NCBI RefSeq assembly: GCF_963678845.1
Contig: NZ_OY787464.1
Location: 558,001-622,000 of the forward strand
Source: an uncultured Bacteroides sp.
GTDB taxonomy: Bacteria; Bacteroidota; Bacteroidia; Bacteroidales; Bacteroidaceae
Direction of reading: 5' to 3'
Length of the DNA: 64,000 nt
Shown here: piece by piece, positions 56,740 to 64,000 of the stretch
How the letters are laid out: each line of letters starts with the position of its first letter
How positions within the stretch are numbered: the stretch's first letter is position 1
Made by a program: the position numbers and the translations under genes
The notes under the pieces: model-generated
Told to the model about the DNA's origin: nothing
Seen by the model: the letters and a program-made list of their open reading frames with translations, nothing else
The model's database searches: none

Positions 56740-57041
56740 AATTGAAAAATAATATATAAAAAACACTTCACATAGATCTTCAAAAGCGATCGCTGATTTC
56801 ATTTTTCAGTTTATAAGTTCCAATAATAAAATCTAACCGATTGAGGTAGTATATAAGGTTCTTAAAGTCTTACGAAGTAATTATTATAGGTGGTTTTAAA
56901 GCAAAAACGGCAAAAGAATATTTAATCAGATAAATCAATTAAAGAATAAAATTACACACAGTCACAGATTGTACGAAATTTTTCTTATTTTTGCAACTTA
57001 ATAATATTACTAAACAGATCTTTTTCCATATATAAAACAAC
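56740..57041. other. Intergenic stretch before the helicase gene
   Basis: These 302 AT-rich bases hold no credible gene. TATTTTTG at 56986-56993 fits the -7 consensus, about 50 bases before the helicase start. A single GCGATCGC octamer occurs near 56786. Confidence 0.45.
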
Positions 57042-58451
57042 TTGGTTACACTCCGCCCATATCAGACAGAAGGTATACGGGATATTTTTGATGCGTGGAA
57101 TCCACAAACTCAGAATCTCATGAATGTCCTATTTCAGATGCCTACAGGAACTGGTAAAACTACTGTTTTTTCAGAAATAGTCAGAAGAGCCCAATTAAAA
57201 CAGAAAAAGGTTTTGATCGTGGTTCACCGAAAAGAACTTGTAGAACAAATAGCTGAGCGATTAGCTCACTTTCAAGTGGATGCAGGCATTATTTCTGGCA
57301 GTATCAAGCCAGATAAGGATAAAGCAGTGCAGGTCGCCACTATACAAACTCTATCTAAAAGAGATTATCCGGATGCTGATATTGTAATTATTGACGAATG
57401 CCATCATGCCAAGGCTGAGACTTATAAAAAGCTATGGAATATTTACCCGGACGCCCGGTTTCTAGGTGTTACGGCCACCCCTATCCGAATGAATGGCGAA
57501 GGATTTTCCGATTTGTTTGATATCCTTATTAATTCAGGAAAATTAAGTGATTTCATTAAAAAGAACTACTTAGTTAAAGTTCGCCACATTGTTGGTATCT
57601 CGCCAGATCTTTCCGAGGTTAAAGTGAAGATGAATGACTATGTACAAAATGAACTTGGAGAAATAATGCAGAATGAACAGCTAATGGCTGATCTTGTTGA
57701 TAGTTACCAAAGAGAAGCTGCTGGAAAAAAAATGATTGTTTTTGCTGTCAATATTGAACATAGCAAACTAGTCGCTAAACAATATAATGAAGCAGGAATC
57801 TGCGCAGAACATATTGATGCAAACACTCCCAAACAAGATCGAGAACGCATCTTGCAATTATTTAAAGACGGAGAAATTTCAGTCTTATCAAATGTAGATA
57901 TTGTATCCGAAGGCTTTGATGTTCCGGATTGTGAAGCGGTACAACTTGCTCGTCCTACAAAATCACTAGCCCTATATTTACAACAGATAGGGCGTTGTAT
58001 GCGTCCGGCTAGAGGGAAACAATACGGCATTGTTTTGGATAATGCAGGATTATGGCTTGAGCATGGTTTTTGTCAGCAAGATAGACAATGGACATTAGAG
58101 GGGAATAAAAAACGGAAATATCAATGTTTCAGTCCTAAAGTAGCAGCTTTTAATGCAGAAGGAATTGTTAGGAGAGCAAATATCCCTCAGCAAATTGAGG
58201 GCATGGAATTGGTACAGTTAACTTCAGAAATTGCAGATCTCATCATTTTTGAAGATTATCTAAAACGGGCCTTAAATATTGGACATAAGTCTTTGCACGC
58301 ATATTATCGTTTCAGGGAATATCTTGATAAACTGGATAAAACGCCGAATCTCATACATCTGGCCTATATTGAAAAACGAATTAGCAAATTGCCGGAAGCT
58401 CCGGCTAAAGGTTTTTGGTACCACCAAAGAAAAGGACTAGAGCTTGTTTAA
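57042..58451 (+). CDS. Superfamily 2 DEAD/DEAH-type helicase
   Basis: A 469-residue ATP-dependent helicase or translocase. Walker A is MPTGTGKT at 33-40 and motif II is DECH at 118-121 in IVIIDECHHAKAETY. Motif III is VTATP, with VLSNVDIVSEGFDVP near 287-302 and motif VI QIGRCMRPARG. The C-terminal 120 residues are outside the helicase core. The start appears to be TTG at 57042, since an in-frame stop precedes it by 6 bases and no ATG fits. A phosphoribosyltransferase gene follows after 20 bases. The pairing recalls ComFA with ComFC, though the helicase lacks a zinc-cysteine cluster of the ComFA kind. Confidence 0.88.
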   Translation: MVTLRPYQTEGIRDIFDAWNPQTQNLMNVLFQMPTGTGKTTVFSEIVRRAQLKQKKVLIVVHRKELVEQIAERLAHFQVDAGIISGSIKPDKDKAVQVATIQTLSKRDYPDADIVIIDECHHAKAETYKKLWNIYPDARFLGVTATPIRMNGEGFSDLFDILINSGKLSDFIKKNYLVKVRHIVGISPDLSEVKVKMNDYVQNELGEIMQNEQLMADLVDSYQREAAGKKMIVFAVNIEHSKLVAKQYNEAGICAEHIDANTPKQDRERILQLFKDGEISVLSNVDIVSEGFDVPDCEAVQLARPTKSLALYLQQIGRCMRPARGKQYGIVLDNAGLWLEHGFCQQDRQWTLEGNKKRKYQCFSPKVAAFNAEGIVRRANIPQQIEGMELVQLTSEIADLIIFEDYLKRALNIGHKSLHAYYRFREYLDKLDKTPNLIHLAYIEKRISKLPEAPAKGFWYHQRKGLELV

Positions 58452-58471
58452 TAAAGAAATAATTTATTATA

Positions 58472-59380
58472 ATGATAGAAGATTTACATATATCAATACC
58501 CGTTGATGAAGTTGAGAATTCCTCTGTTGGTAGTTATTTCCATCTTTCAAAAATGCCCGGGGAATTTCTTATCATTCAGAAAGAAAATAGTAATTTCTAT
58601 TTTCTCTGTTCTAATGACTGTAATATAGAAAATATTTGCCGCACTTTTGACTGGTACATTGTTTCAAAAAATAAATTCAATGACCAATTAGTAATTGGAA
58701 TAGGATTAGCTGACAAAGAGCATATCAACGGAGAATTATATCGTGTTACAGATAAAAAAACTCTGAAGCTTTGGCAAGATATCCTATGCTTTACTTTTGA
58801 TAGTGATTTTATCAATCAGTTCTTCCCTTTTGATAATCATTTCACGGGTAAATGTCGTTTAGATGGAGATCTTTGCTTTTACATTCATGACTACTATCCA
58901 GTATCACATTACAAAAATATCACCTCACATCAAAAGAAGGTTTCAAATTTAATATTCCGTTTTAAAGAAGGAAAGTCCACTTCACTTGCAGCAAAAATAT
59001 TTTCTTTAGCTATAAGTCGAATGCCATTCTTCAAAGAGGCGAAAGAACCGATTCTTGTTCCAATACCAGCATCTACGAGAGAAAGGAACCAATTACGTTT
59101 TGCTAGCTTTTGCTTTCAGTTAACCAAAAGATTAAAAATAGAGGACGGTTACCGGGCTGTTTGGATAAAAGAAGATCGGGAACAATTGAAAGGTAAACTC
59201 TGCCAGGACAAACTATCTAACCTTATATTCTTCCCTGAATACTTTATTGGCAAAGATGTATTTTTAGTTGATGACATACTGACTACTGGGCAAAGTTTCA
59301 TCCAGATGAAACGTCAGTTGATAAAACTAGGTGATAAATTCTGTCACAGGATTATTTCTTGGGAAATCAGTGCAAAATAA
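58472..59380 (+). CDS. ComF-like phosphoribosyltransferase-domain protein
   Basis: A 302-residue protein with two parts. Residues about 1-130 are unlike anything I recognise. Residues about 150-300 resemble the ComFC/GntX type I phosphoribosyltransferase: VPIPASTRERNQLRFASFCF near 195-215 and the PRPP-binding loop VFLVDDILTTGQS at 263-275. It follows the helicase by 20 bases and is likely cotranslated. No catalytic base for a known reaction can be assigned. Confidence 0.8.
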   Translation: MIEDLHISIPVDEVENSSVGSYFHLSKMPGEFLIIQKENSNFYFLCSNDCNIENICRTFDWYIVSKNKFNDQLVIGIGLADKEHINGELYRVTDKKTLKLWQDILCFTFDSDFINQFFPFDNHFTGKCRLDGDLCFYIHDYYPVSHYKNITSHQKKVSNLIFRFKEGKSTSLAAKIFSLAISRMPFFKEAKEPILVPIPASTRERNQLRFASFCFQLTKRLKIEDGYRAVWIKEDREQLKGKLCQDKLSNLIFFPEYFIGKDVFLVDDILTTGQSFIQMKRQLIKLGDKFCHRIISWEISAK

Positions 59381-59681
59381 CACTCAACTATAAATAGTAT
59401 TTTAATAAACATCATTTGATCCTCCCTCTACCCTTTTATTGAAATAAAAAACACATTAATCCGGTAATAGATAATATCTTCTCAGAAATAACCAATTACC
59501 TATGCAAAACCGTCGTAGAGTATATTCCCTTTGTCTCGTAAACTCTCCATCGAATAATATACACTTCTTCCCCGTTTTTGAATCTAGTTTGTTTTTTATG
59601 AGAGCTCACCCACCCTATATAATACAGCAAAAGCTTCTCCCCGGAAAGGAAAAGCTTTGTTTTGTGAAATGAAAATATCTA
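59381..59681. other. Intergenic stretch between the PRTase and histone genes
   Basis: These 301 bases hold the histone-gene terminator hairpin near the right end. I see no gene in the rest. Confidence 0.5.
59628..59659 (-). terminator. Imperfect hairpin after the histone gene
   Basis: CAAAAGCTTCTCC and GGAAAAGCTTTG pair imperfectly. The stem is 23 bases past the histone stop on the minus strand. The T run on that strand is weak. Confidence 0.55.
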
Positions 59682-59864
59682 TTACTTCTTTGAATCTTCT
59701 AAAGATGCTTTTCTGAATTCTTTCAATAATTTTTCCAGTTCCAAAGAACCTTTACGAGCACGAGTACCGGCAGCTTTATTACTCTTTTCAACTTGTAAGT
59801 TTGCATCTGTAACAAAAGCTTCAAATTCAGCTTTGATCTTGTTTACTAATTCTTCCATATTCAA
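59682..59864 (-). CDS. Hc1-like histone H1-type DNA-binding protein
   Basis: A 60-residue basic helical protein (ELVNKIKAEFEAFVTDA; NKAAGTRARKGSLELEKLLK) of the small histone H1-like family common in Bacteroides. It is expected to bind DNA non-specifically. Start MNMEE at 59864 or MEE at 59858 are both possible. It has a TATATTTG -7 element and a palindrome in the leader. Confidence 0.85.
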   Translation of the reverse strand: MNMEELVNKIKAEFEAFVTDANLQVEKSNKAAGTRARKGSLELEKLLKEFRKASLEDSKK

Positions 59865-59884
59865 ATAATATTAAATTGTTAATG

Positions 59885-59923
59885 GGCTATATGGATATAG
59901 CCGTAATATATGTTGCAAATATA
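59885..59923 (-). promoter_or_regulatory. Promoter and leader palindrome of the histone gene
   Basis: On the minus strand TATATTTG (59923-59916) is the -7 element. Right after it GGCTATAT-GG-ATATAGCC (59885-59902) is a perfect 8-bp-arm palindrome at or just after the likely transcription start. It could be an operator or a leader hairpin controlling this gene. Confidence 0.55.
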
Positions 59924-60080
59924 GCTTTTTAAGAAAAAACTCAAAAGTTATCATCTTAAAAGTTGCCTGCAGACAAATAATTTATCTATTTGAGGAAATA
60001 TTATTCTGAATAATTATTTCCTTGCAACCTTATAAAAAACAGCAAGATTAGAATTGAGCTTTTAATAATTAGTTGAACAT

Positions 60081-61059
60081 AACCCGTAGTGCATTTAGGC
60101 AATACATGTTTTGATGTTATTAATATTTCTATTATTTAATTTATTAATTAGCTGAATAAGAGTTAGAGCCATAATTTTCGAATGAATTCTAGTTTTAAAT
60201 CCATTGAAAGACTTAGCGTAATTCCGACGAATCATAAACTGATCACATAACTGAGAGAATAACGTTTCAATTCTTTTTCTGGCTTTTCTAAAAACAATAT
60301 ATTGCTTAGCATACCCATGCTGATTATTTCTCATGGGAACTTCTAGTTTAATGTTGTTTTCTTCAAATAGATCCAACTGATAATTAACACTCAAATATCC
60401 TTTATCTCCCAGAATAGTACAGTCATAATGATTCTGCTTAAAATCTTCGAGATAATGAATATCATGTACGGATGCTTTTGTTAAGTCGAAATCCGAGAAA
60501 ACCCCATCAATAGTACATATTGCATGCAGTTTATAACCATAGTAATACATCCGTTGTGTTGCACAATAACCTTTATCAGGTGAGGTTTCAAAAGTTTCCC
60601 TACAAATGCCACCTCGTCTACTGCGACTTAATTTACAAACTTCTAAAGGCATACTATCTACTATGAAATAATCCCTGCTCGAACTAATCTGAAAAACTAT
60701 TCGTTTACGCAACTGTTCTTTGAAATAAAATAATTTACGTCTTCTTCTATTATAAACGCTTCGTTCAATCCTTAAACTCAATTTATCAGGGAGAATCCTG
60801 AATAGTTGATATTCAGAGTCAATACCCATATATTCTGAGGTTAAATCAATAGCAATCAATTCGATATCTGATAACCTGGGTTTACGAATCTGATTAAGAA
60901 AATTCATTTTAGACTCTATTTGTTGCAATATCTCTAATATTTTTCCGTAATTTGCATTGAAGTTGATCATATATTTAATCGTTTGGTAGACAATTAAATA
61001 TAGTCATTTATTTGATAATGAGCAACTTCTTTTCTTTTTATCCAAATGCACTACGGGTT
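60081..61059 (-). mobile_element. IS982-family-like insertion sequence (979 bp)
   Basis: The inverted ends are AACCCGTAGTGCATTT at the left and its complement at the right (16 matching bases). A single IS982-type transposase gene is inside. No certain target duplication is seen (flanks GAACAT and ATTTAT). Confidence 0.88.
60095..60970 (-). CDS. IS982-family transposase
   Basis: A 291-residue DDE transposase. VDSMPLEVCK near 103-112 holds the first Asp, ILGDKGYLS near 197-205 the second, and KRIETLFSQLCDQF near 241-254 the Glu. The length and motif spacing fit IS982. The frame is open, so it may be functional. It reads toward the histone gene. Confidence 0.92.
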   Translation of the reverse strand: MINFNANYGKILEILQQIESKMNFLNQIRKPRLSDIELIAIDLTSEYMGIDSEYQLFRILPDKLSLRIERSVYNRRRRKLFYFKEQLRKRIVFQISSSRDYFIVDSMPLEVCKLSRSRRGGICRETFETSPDKGYCATQRMYYYGYKLHAICTIDGVFSDFDLTKASVHDIHYLEDFKQNHYDCTILGDKGYLSVNYQLDLFEENNIKLEVPMRNNQHGYAKQYIVFRKARKRIETLFSQLCDQFMIRRNYAKSFNGFKTRIHSKIMALTLIQLINKLNNRNINNIKTCIA

Positions 61060-61226
61060 ATTTATATAATTAAAGTTTATAAATAGAGACTATTCTTAAC
61101 TATAGATGTGACTATTACCTTCGATAGTTCTTATTATATTCGTCTATTTGAAAGGGATTTCATTTATTTAATTTTCTATAAACAGAGAATTATTTATAGC
61201 ATTTTATTATAAATACAATTATTTAA

Positions 61227-61258
61227 TTTGCATAATTGAATATAAATTATTATATTTG
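61227..61258 (+). promoter_or_regulatory. Promoter of the AAA-ATPase gene
   Basis: TTTG at 61227-61230, 20 bases, then TATATTTG at 61251-61258. It ends 18 bases before the ATG. It lies outside the IS982 right end, so it belongs to the gene. Confidence 0.7.
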
Positions 61259-61276
61259 CAATAAATAGAATATAGT

Positions 61277-62419
61277 ATGAGTAAAGAAGTTAATCCTTTT
61301 GTCGTTACAGGTAAGATAAAGCAAGAGTATTTTTGTGATCGAATACAGGAGTCAGCTAGGCTTGCCAAGTCGATAACAAATGGAAACAATATGGTCATTA
61401 TCTCGCCTCGCCGCATGGGGAAAACAGGACTGATTCAGTTTTGTTATGAAAAACCTGAAATAAAGGATAATTATTATACCTTCTTTATCGATATTCTTCA
61501 TACATCAAGCCTCCGAGAATTTACATATTTACTTGGCAAATCTGTTTATGAAACTATCCTGCCTCTTAGTAAAAAGATGGCAACATTGTTTGTCCAGACA
61601 TTAAAATCCATAAATGGTAAGTTTGGTTTTGATGCCGTAACGGGTATGCCTTCCTTTAATGTAGAGTTAGGCGATATTGATCGGCCGGAATACACTTTAG
61701 AGGAGATTTTCAAGATGTTGGCTACAGCAGACAGACCTTGTATTGTTGCAATAGACGAGTTTCAACAAATCTCAAAATATCCGGGAAAAAATATCGAAGC
61801 ATTGCTTCGCACCCATATTCAAAAGATAGAGAATAGCAACTTTATCTTCGCAGGTAGTGAGCGTAGTATGATGCAGGCAATGTTCCTGTCATCTGCTCGT
61901 CCATTCTACCGCAGTGCCGATATCATGGAGCTGGATGCTATAGAAAAAGATATTTATGTGCAATTTATAGTTGATAATTTCGAGAAACGAAACCGTAAGA
62001 TTGAGAATATTGTAGCTGCAGATGTCTACGATCTGTTCAAAGGACACACATTCTACATACAAAAAACTTTTAATGAAACATTTGCTGATACTCCACAAGA
62101 CGAAGAGTGTACGATAGAAACTGTCCGTACAGCTATTGACAATATGATAGCTTTGTACGAGACTATTTTTCGTGAAATATTGTCGAATGTTCCGGAAAAA
62201 CAGAAAGAATTACTTTATGCAATAGCTAAGGAAGGTGAAGCAAGGCAAATTTTATCTGTGGAGTTCATTAAACGATATAGCTTAACTTCATCAAGTTCAG
62301 TACAGGCCGCTGCAAAGAAGCTCTTAGAAAAAGATCTTATTACCGAGACAAATAAATCATACGCCGTTACCGACAAGTTATTTGCAATGTGGATTAAGAA
62401 AATGTATGGGAGAAAATAG
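61277..62419 (+). CDS. AAA-type ATPase with a C-terminal winged-helix region
   Basis: A 380-residue ATPase of the type often annotated as ATP-binding protein. Walker A is SPRRMGKT at 43-50 and Walker B is IVAIDE with Asp160 and Glu161. FIFAGSERSMM and the following SSARPFYRSAD fit the sensor and post-sensor region of the MNS-like or archaeal-type ATPase clan. Residues 290-380 contain a winged-helix-like segment (SLTSSSSVQAAAKKLLEKDL). The role is unknown. Many relatives pair with a toxin or nuclease, but none is next to it here. Confidence 0.8.
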   Translation: MSKEVNPFVVTGKIKQEYFCDRIQESARLAKSITNGNNMVIISPRRMGKTGLIQFCYEKPEIKDNYYTFFIDILHTSSLREFTYLLGKSVYETILPLSKKMATLFVQTLKSINGKFGFDAVTGMPSFNVELGDIDRPEYTLEEIFKMLATADRPCIVAIDEFQQISKYPGKNIEALLRTHIQKIENSNFIFAGSERSMMQAMFLSSARPFYRSADIMELDAIEKDIYVQFIVDNFEKRNRKIENIVAADVYDLFKGHTFYIQKTFNETFADTPQDEECTIETVRTAIDNMIALYETIFREILSNVPEKQKELLYAIAKEGEARQILSVEFIKRYSLTSSSSVQAAAKKLLEKDLITETNKSYAVTDKLFAMWIKKMYGRK

Positions 62420-62443
62420 TTTTACGGATAACTAGCCTAATAT

Positions 62444-62496
62444 TTCTTATTTAACAACTTAAATTCATATTTTAAATTTTAGTTGTTAAATAAGAA
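62444..62496. terminator. Large AT-rich inverted repeat between convergent genes
   Basis: TTCTTATTTAACAACT and AGTTGTTAAATAAGAA are perfect 16-bp arms around 21 bases, between the AAA gene and the convergent HTCS gene. It may serve as a two-way terminator, though its AT content is high and no long T run flanks it. Confidence 0.6.
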
Positions 62497-62530
62497 CGAA
62501 ACCTATTAATACAAACATTGATAACTAACT

Positions 62531-64000
62531 TTATATTTCTTTATTAATATGATTCCGATACTCTTTAGGTGTACAGTGATATATTTTTGAGAACTCCCGA
62601 TAGAAATAGGCTTTATTACGGAAACCACAATCACTCATAATCTCAGAAATAGTCCTCGATGTTTTCTTTATCAACTTTTCGGCTTCCTGTAAACGGTAAT
62701 TCCGGATAAAATCGGCAGGGGTACGATTAGATATTTTCTTTATCTTCCTATAAAGCTGTACCCTGCTAATAGCCATATCACTCGACAAGGTATCCTGATT
62801 ATAATCCTCATTAGCAAGATTCTCAGATATCAAATAAATTGTCTTATCAATAAATTCCTTTTCCGCTTTGTCAATCTGATTGCCGTTGTACTGTTCCGCG
62901 TATGCCTGCGGCGATTCAAGGTACACACGGGTAATCTCTTTATTGCCAAGAATAGAGTCAACTGCTGCCTTGAGATGGGCTGGATGAAAAGGCTTTTCAA
63001 GAAACATATCTGCTCCAATTTTGAGTCCCTCAATCTGGCTTTCAATAGAAACTTTCGAAGAGAGTAAGATTACAGGTATATAACTTGTTTCCTGATTTCT
63101 ACGTAATTCCTTAAGTAATGTAATGCCATCCATTTGAGGCATGATAATATCGCAAATAATAAGATCCGGTTTTTGTTCTGCCACAATAGCCAAGGCCTCC
63201 ACACCATCCATTGCACGTAAAACAATATATTGTTGAGAAAGAATATCATCAATCAATAGATGGATATCCGGCTGATCATCAACCACCAGCACTCTTTTAT
63301 TGTTTTCTATGGGAACAGGAGGGATAAGCTTTGGAACAATGAGCTGAGAATTATTCTGTTCTGTTATCTCCTGCGTCTGAATAGTGCCCTGAGGCAGCAA
63401 AACCGTAAAAGTAGTATATTCATTTACCTTGCTATCCACCAGGATATTGCCATTGAGCAAATTTACAAGACTCTGACACACAGCAAGTCCTATTCCGTTC
63501 CGGGTATAGAGTCCCTGTGAAAGCTGAGTTTCAAAATTATCCAGCACTTTAAAGCGATTAAAAATAGTTGCCTGATCTTCAGGTTTTATTCCTAAACCGC
63601 TGTTTGTGCAGCAAAAGCGAAGCTCTCCCTTTTCTGTCACATCCAGACCTAATGTTATATTACCATTTACCGGTGTATACTTAAAAGCATTGGATAAAAG
63701 ATTAAATATCACTTTCTCAAGGACGTCACGGTCAGCAATCCACTCCGGAATATCGGATGCAATATTCACCGACAGAATTATTTTCTTAGAATCAGCCATA
63801 TCAAGAAAACCATCCAAAGTATATTTTAGCATCTCTGCCACATCCACCTTTTCCAGATGTAAAGAGAGATATCCGGTTTCTGCTTTCCTGAATTCCATCA
63901 GTTGCTGAATCTGATTTCTCATTCTTTCAGCATTGCGTTTTACCACCAGCAGATGCTTCTTATCTTTCTCATTCAAATCATGGTGCTCCAGCACACGTTC
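62531..64000 (-). CDS. Hybrid two-component sensor-regulator, C-terminal part, cut by window edge
   Basis: The visible 490 codons encode the end of the kinase (RMRNQIQQLMEFRKAETG, then NLLSNAFKY and the GxGL boxes), a receiver domain (ICDIIMPQMDGITLLKEL with the phospho-Asp) and an AraC-type DNA-binding domain (TISEIMSDCGFRNKAYFYRE). The frame continues past 64000 in the same reading frame, so the sensor domain and its ligand are out of view. It is a separate HTCS from the one at 27955 and likely controls a PUL to the right. Confidence 0.93.
   Translation of the reverse strand, partial: ERVLEHHDLNEKDKKHLLVVKRNAERMRNQIQQLMEFRKAETGYLSLHLEKVDVAEMLKYTLDGFLDMADSKKIILSVNIASDIPEWIADRDVLEKVIFNLLSNAFKYTPVNGNITLGLDVTEKGELRFCCTNSGLGIKPEDQATIFNRFKVLDNFETQLSQGLYTRNGIGLAVCQSLVNLLNGNILVDSKVNEYTTFTVLLPQGTIQTQEITEQNNSQLIVPKLIPPVPIENNKRVLVVDDQPDIHLLIDDILSQQYIVLRAMDGVEALAIVAEQKPDLIICDIIMPQMDGITLLKELRRNQETSYIPVILLSSKVSIESQIEGLKIGADMFLEKPFHPAHLKAAVDSILGNKEITRVYLESPQAYAEQYNGNQIDKAEKEFIDKTIYLISENLANEDYNQDTLSSDMAISRVQLYRKIKKISNRTPADFIRNYRLQEAEKLIKKTSRTISEIMSDCGFRNKAYFYREFSKIYHCTPKEYRNHINKEI

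Noticed and set aside
60075..61070. Target-site duplication of the IS982-like element
   Set aside because: The flanks (GAACAT and ATTTAT) share no convincing direct repeat, so I make no claim about its insertion event.
54053..64000. Second copy of the tRNA-Lys tail marking the island end
   Set aside because: I looked for GAACCCCAAGCGG downstream and did not see it, but a by-eye search is not exhaustive.

Overview
The window looks like a Bacteroides-type chromosome (Bacteroidales). It is AT-rich. Many genes are preceded by the Bacteroidota promoter pattern TTTG, about 19 bases, then TAnnTTTG. It carries SusC/SusD pairs, hybrid two-component systems, an RRM protein, an Hc1-like histone, a ribosomal protein S16 with a long tail, and an IntDOT-like integrase. 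I cannot name the species from sequence alone.

Layout. 1-3.5 kb: oxidative pentose phosphate genes zwf (cut by the window edge) and gnd, then purT. 3.7-9.1 kb: a complete minus-strand xylose operon (NUDIX-type regulator, xylB, xylA, xylE) with a good promoter upstream. 9.6-15.1 kb: RRM protein, fabD, a patatin-like lipase overlapping a GH13 amylase, and a probable HpaII-family restriction endonuclease with no methyltransferase beside it. 15.1-18.7 kb: an accessory stretch with two near-identical small-RNA units and several weak or decaying hypothetical genes. 18.7-27.7 kb: AlaX-like editing protein, Hsp20, OPT transporter, esterase, GH2 enzyme, ferritin and rpsP. 28-39.4 kb: a compact polysaccharide utilization locus (hybrid sensor-regulator, GH105-DUF2264 fusion, SusC, SusD). 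It is followed by an IS1182-type element with an 8-bp target duplication and by a beta-carbonic anhydrase. 42.6-52 kb: an NPP-type phosphodiesterase, two TonB-dependent receptors and a large lipoprotein, then the ABC-F gene ettA. 54-62.4 kb: a probable integrated island starting at tRNA-Lys(UUU). It holds a tyrosine recombinase, a broken and an intact RhuM-like gene, a helicase plus ComF-like phosphoribosyltransferase pair, an IS982-type element and an AAA ATPase. A second hybrid regulator runs off the right edge.

The xylose operon should import xylose and convert it to xylulose-5-phosphate, which enters the pentose phosphate pathway that zwf and gnd also feed. The PUL probably handles a uronic-acid-containing glycan, sensed by its hybrid regulator.

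The most unusual signal is in non-coding DNA. Three separate intergenic regions carry the palindrome TTGTACAA (or a one-base variant) repeated at exactly 22 bp, four, four and three times. A fourth region carries a different palindromic core, near ACCCGGGT, at exactly 23 bp. Spacers in these arrays are often mirror images of each other. The three TTGTACAA arrays lie about 100-135 bp upstream of minus-strand start codons (gnd, the HpaII-like gene, ferritin). I know of no named element with this design.
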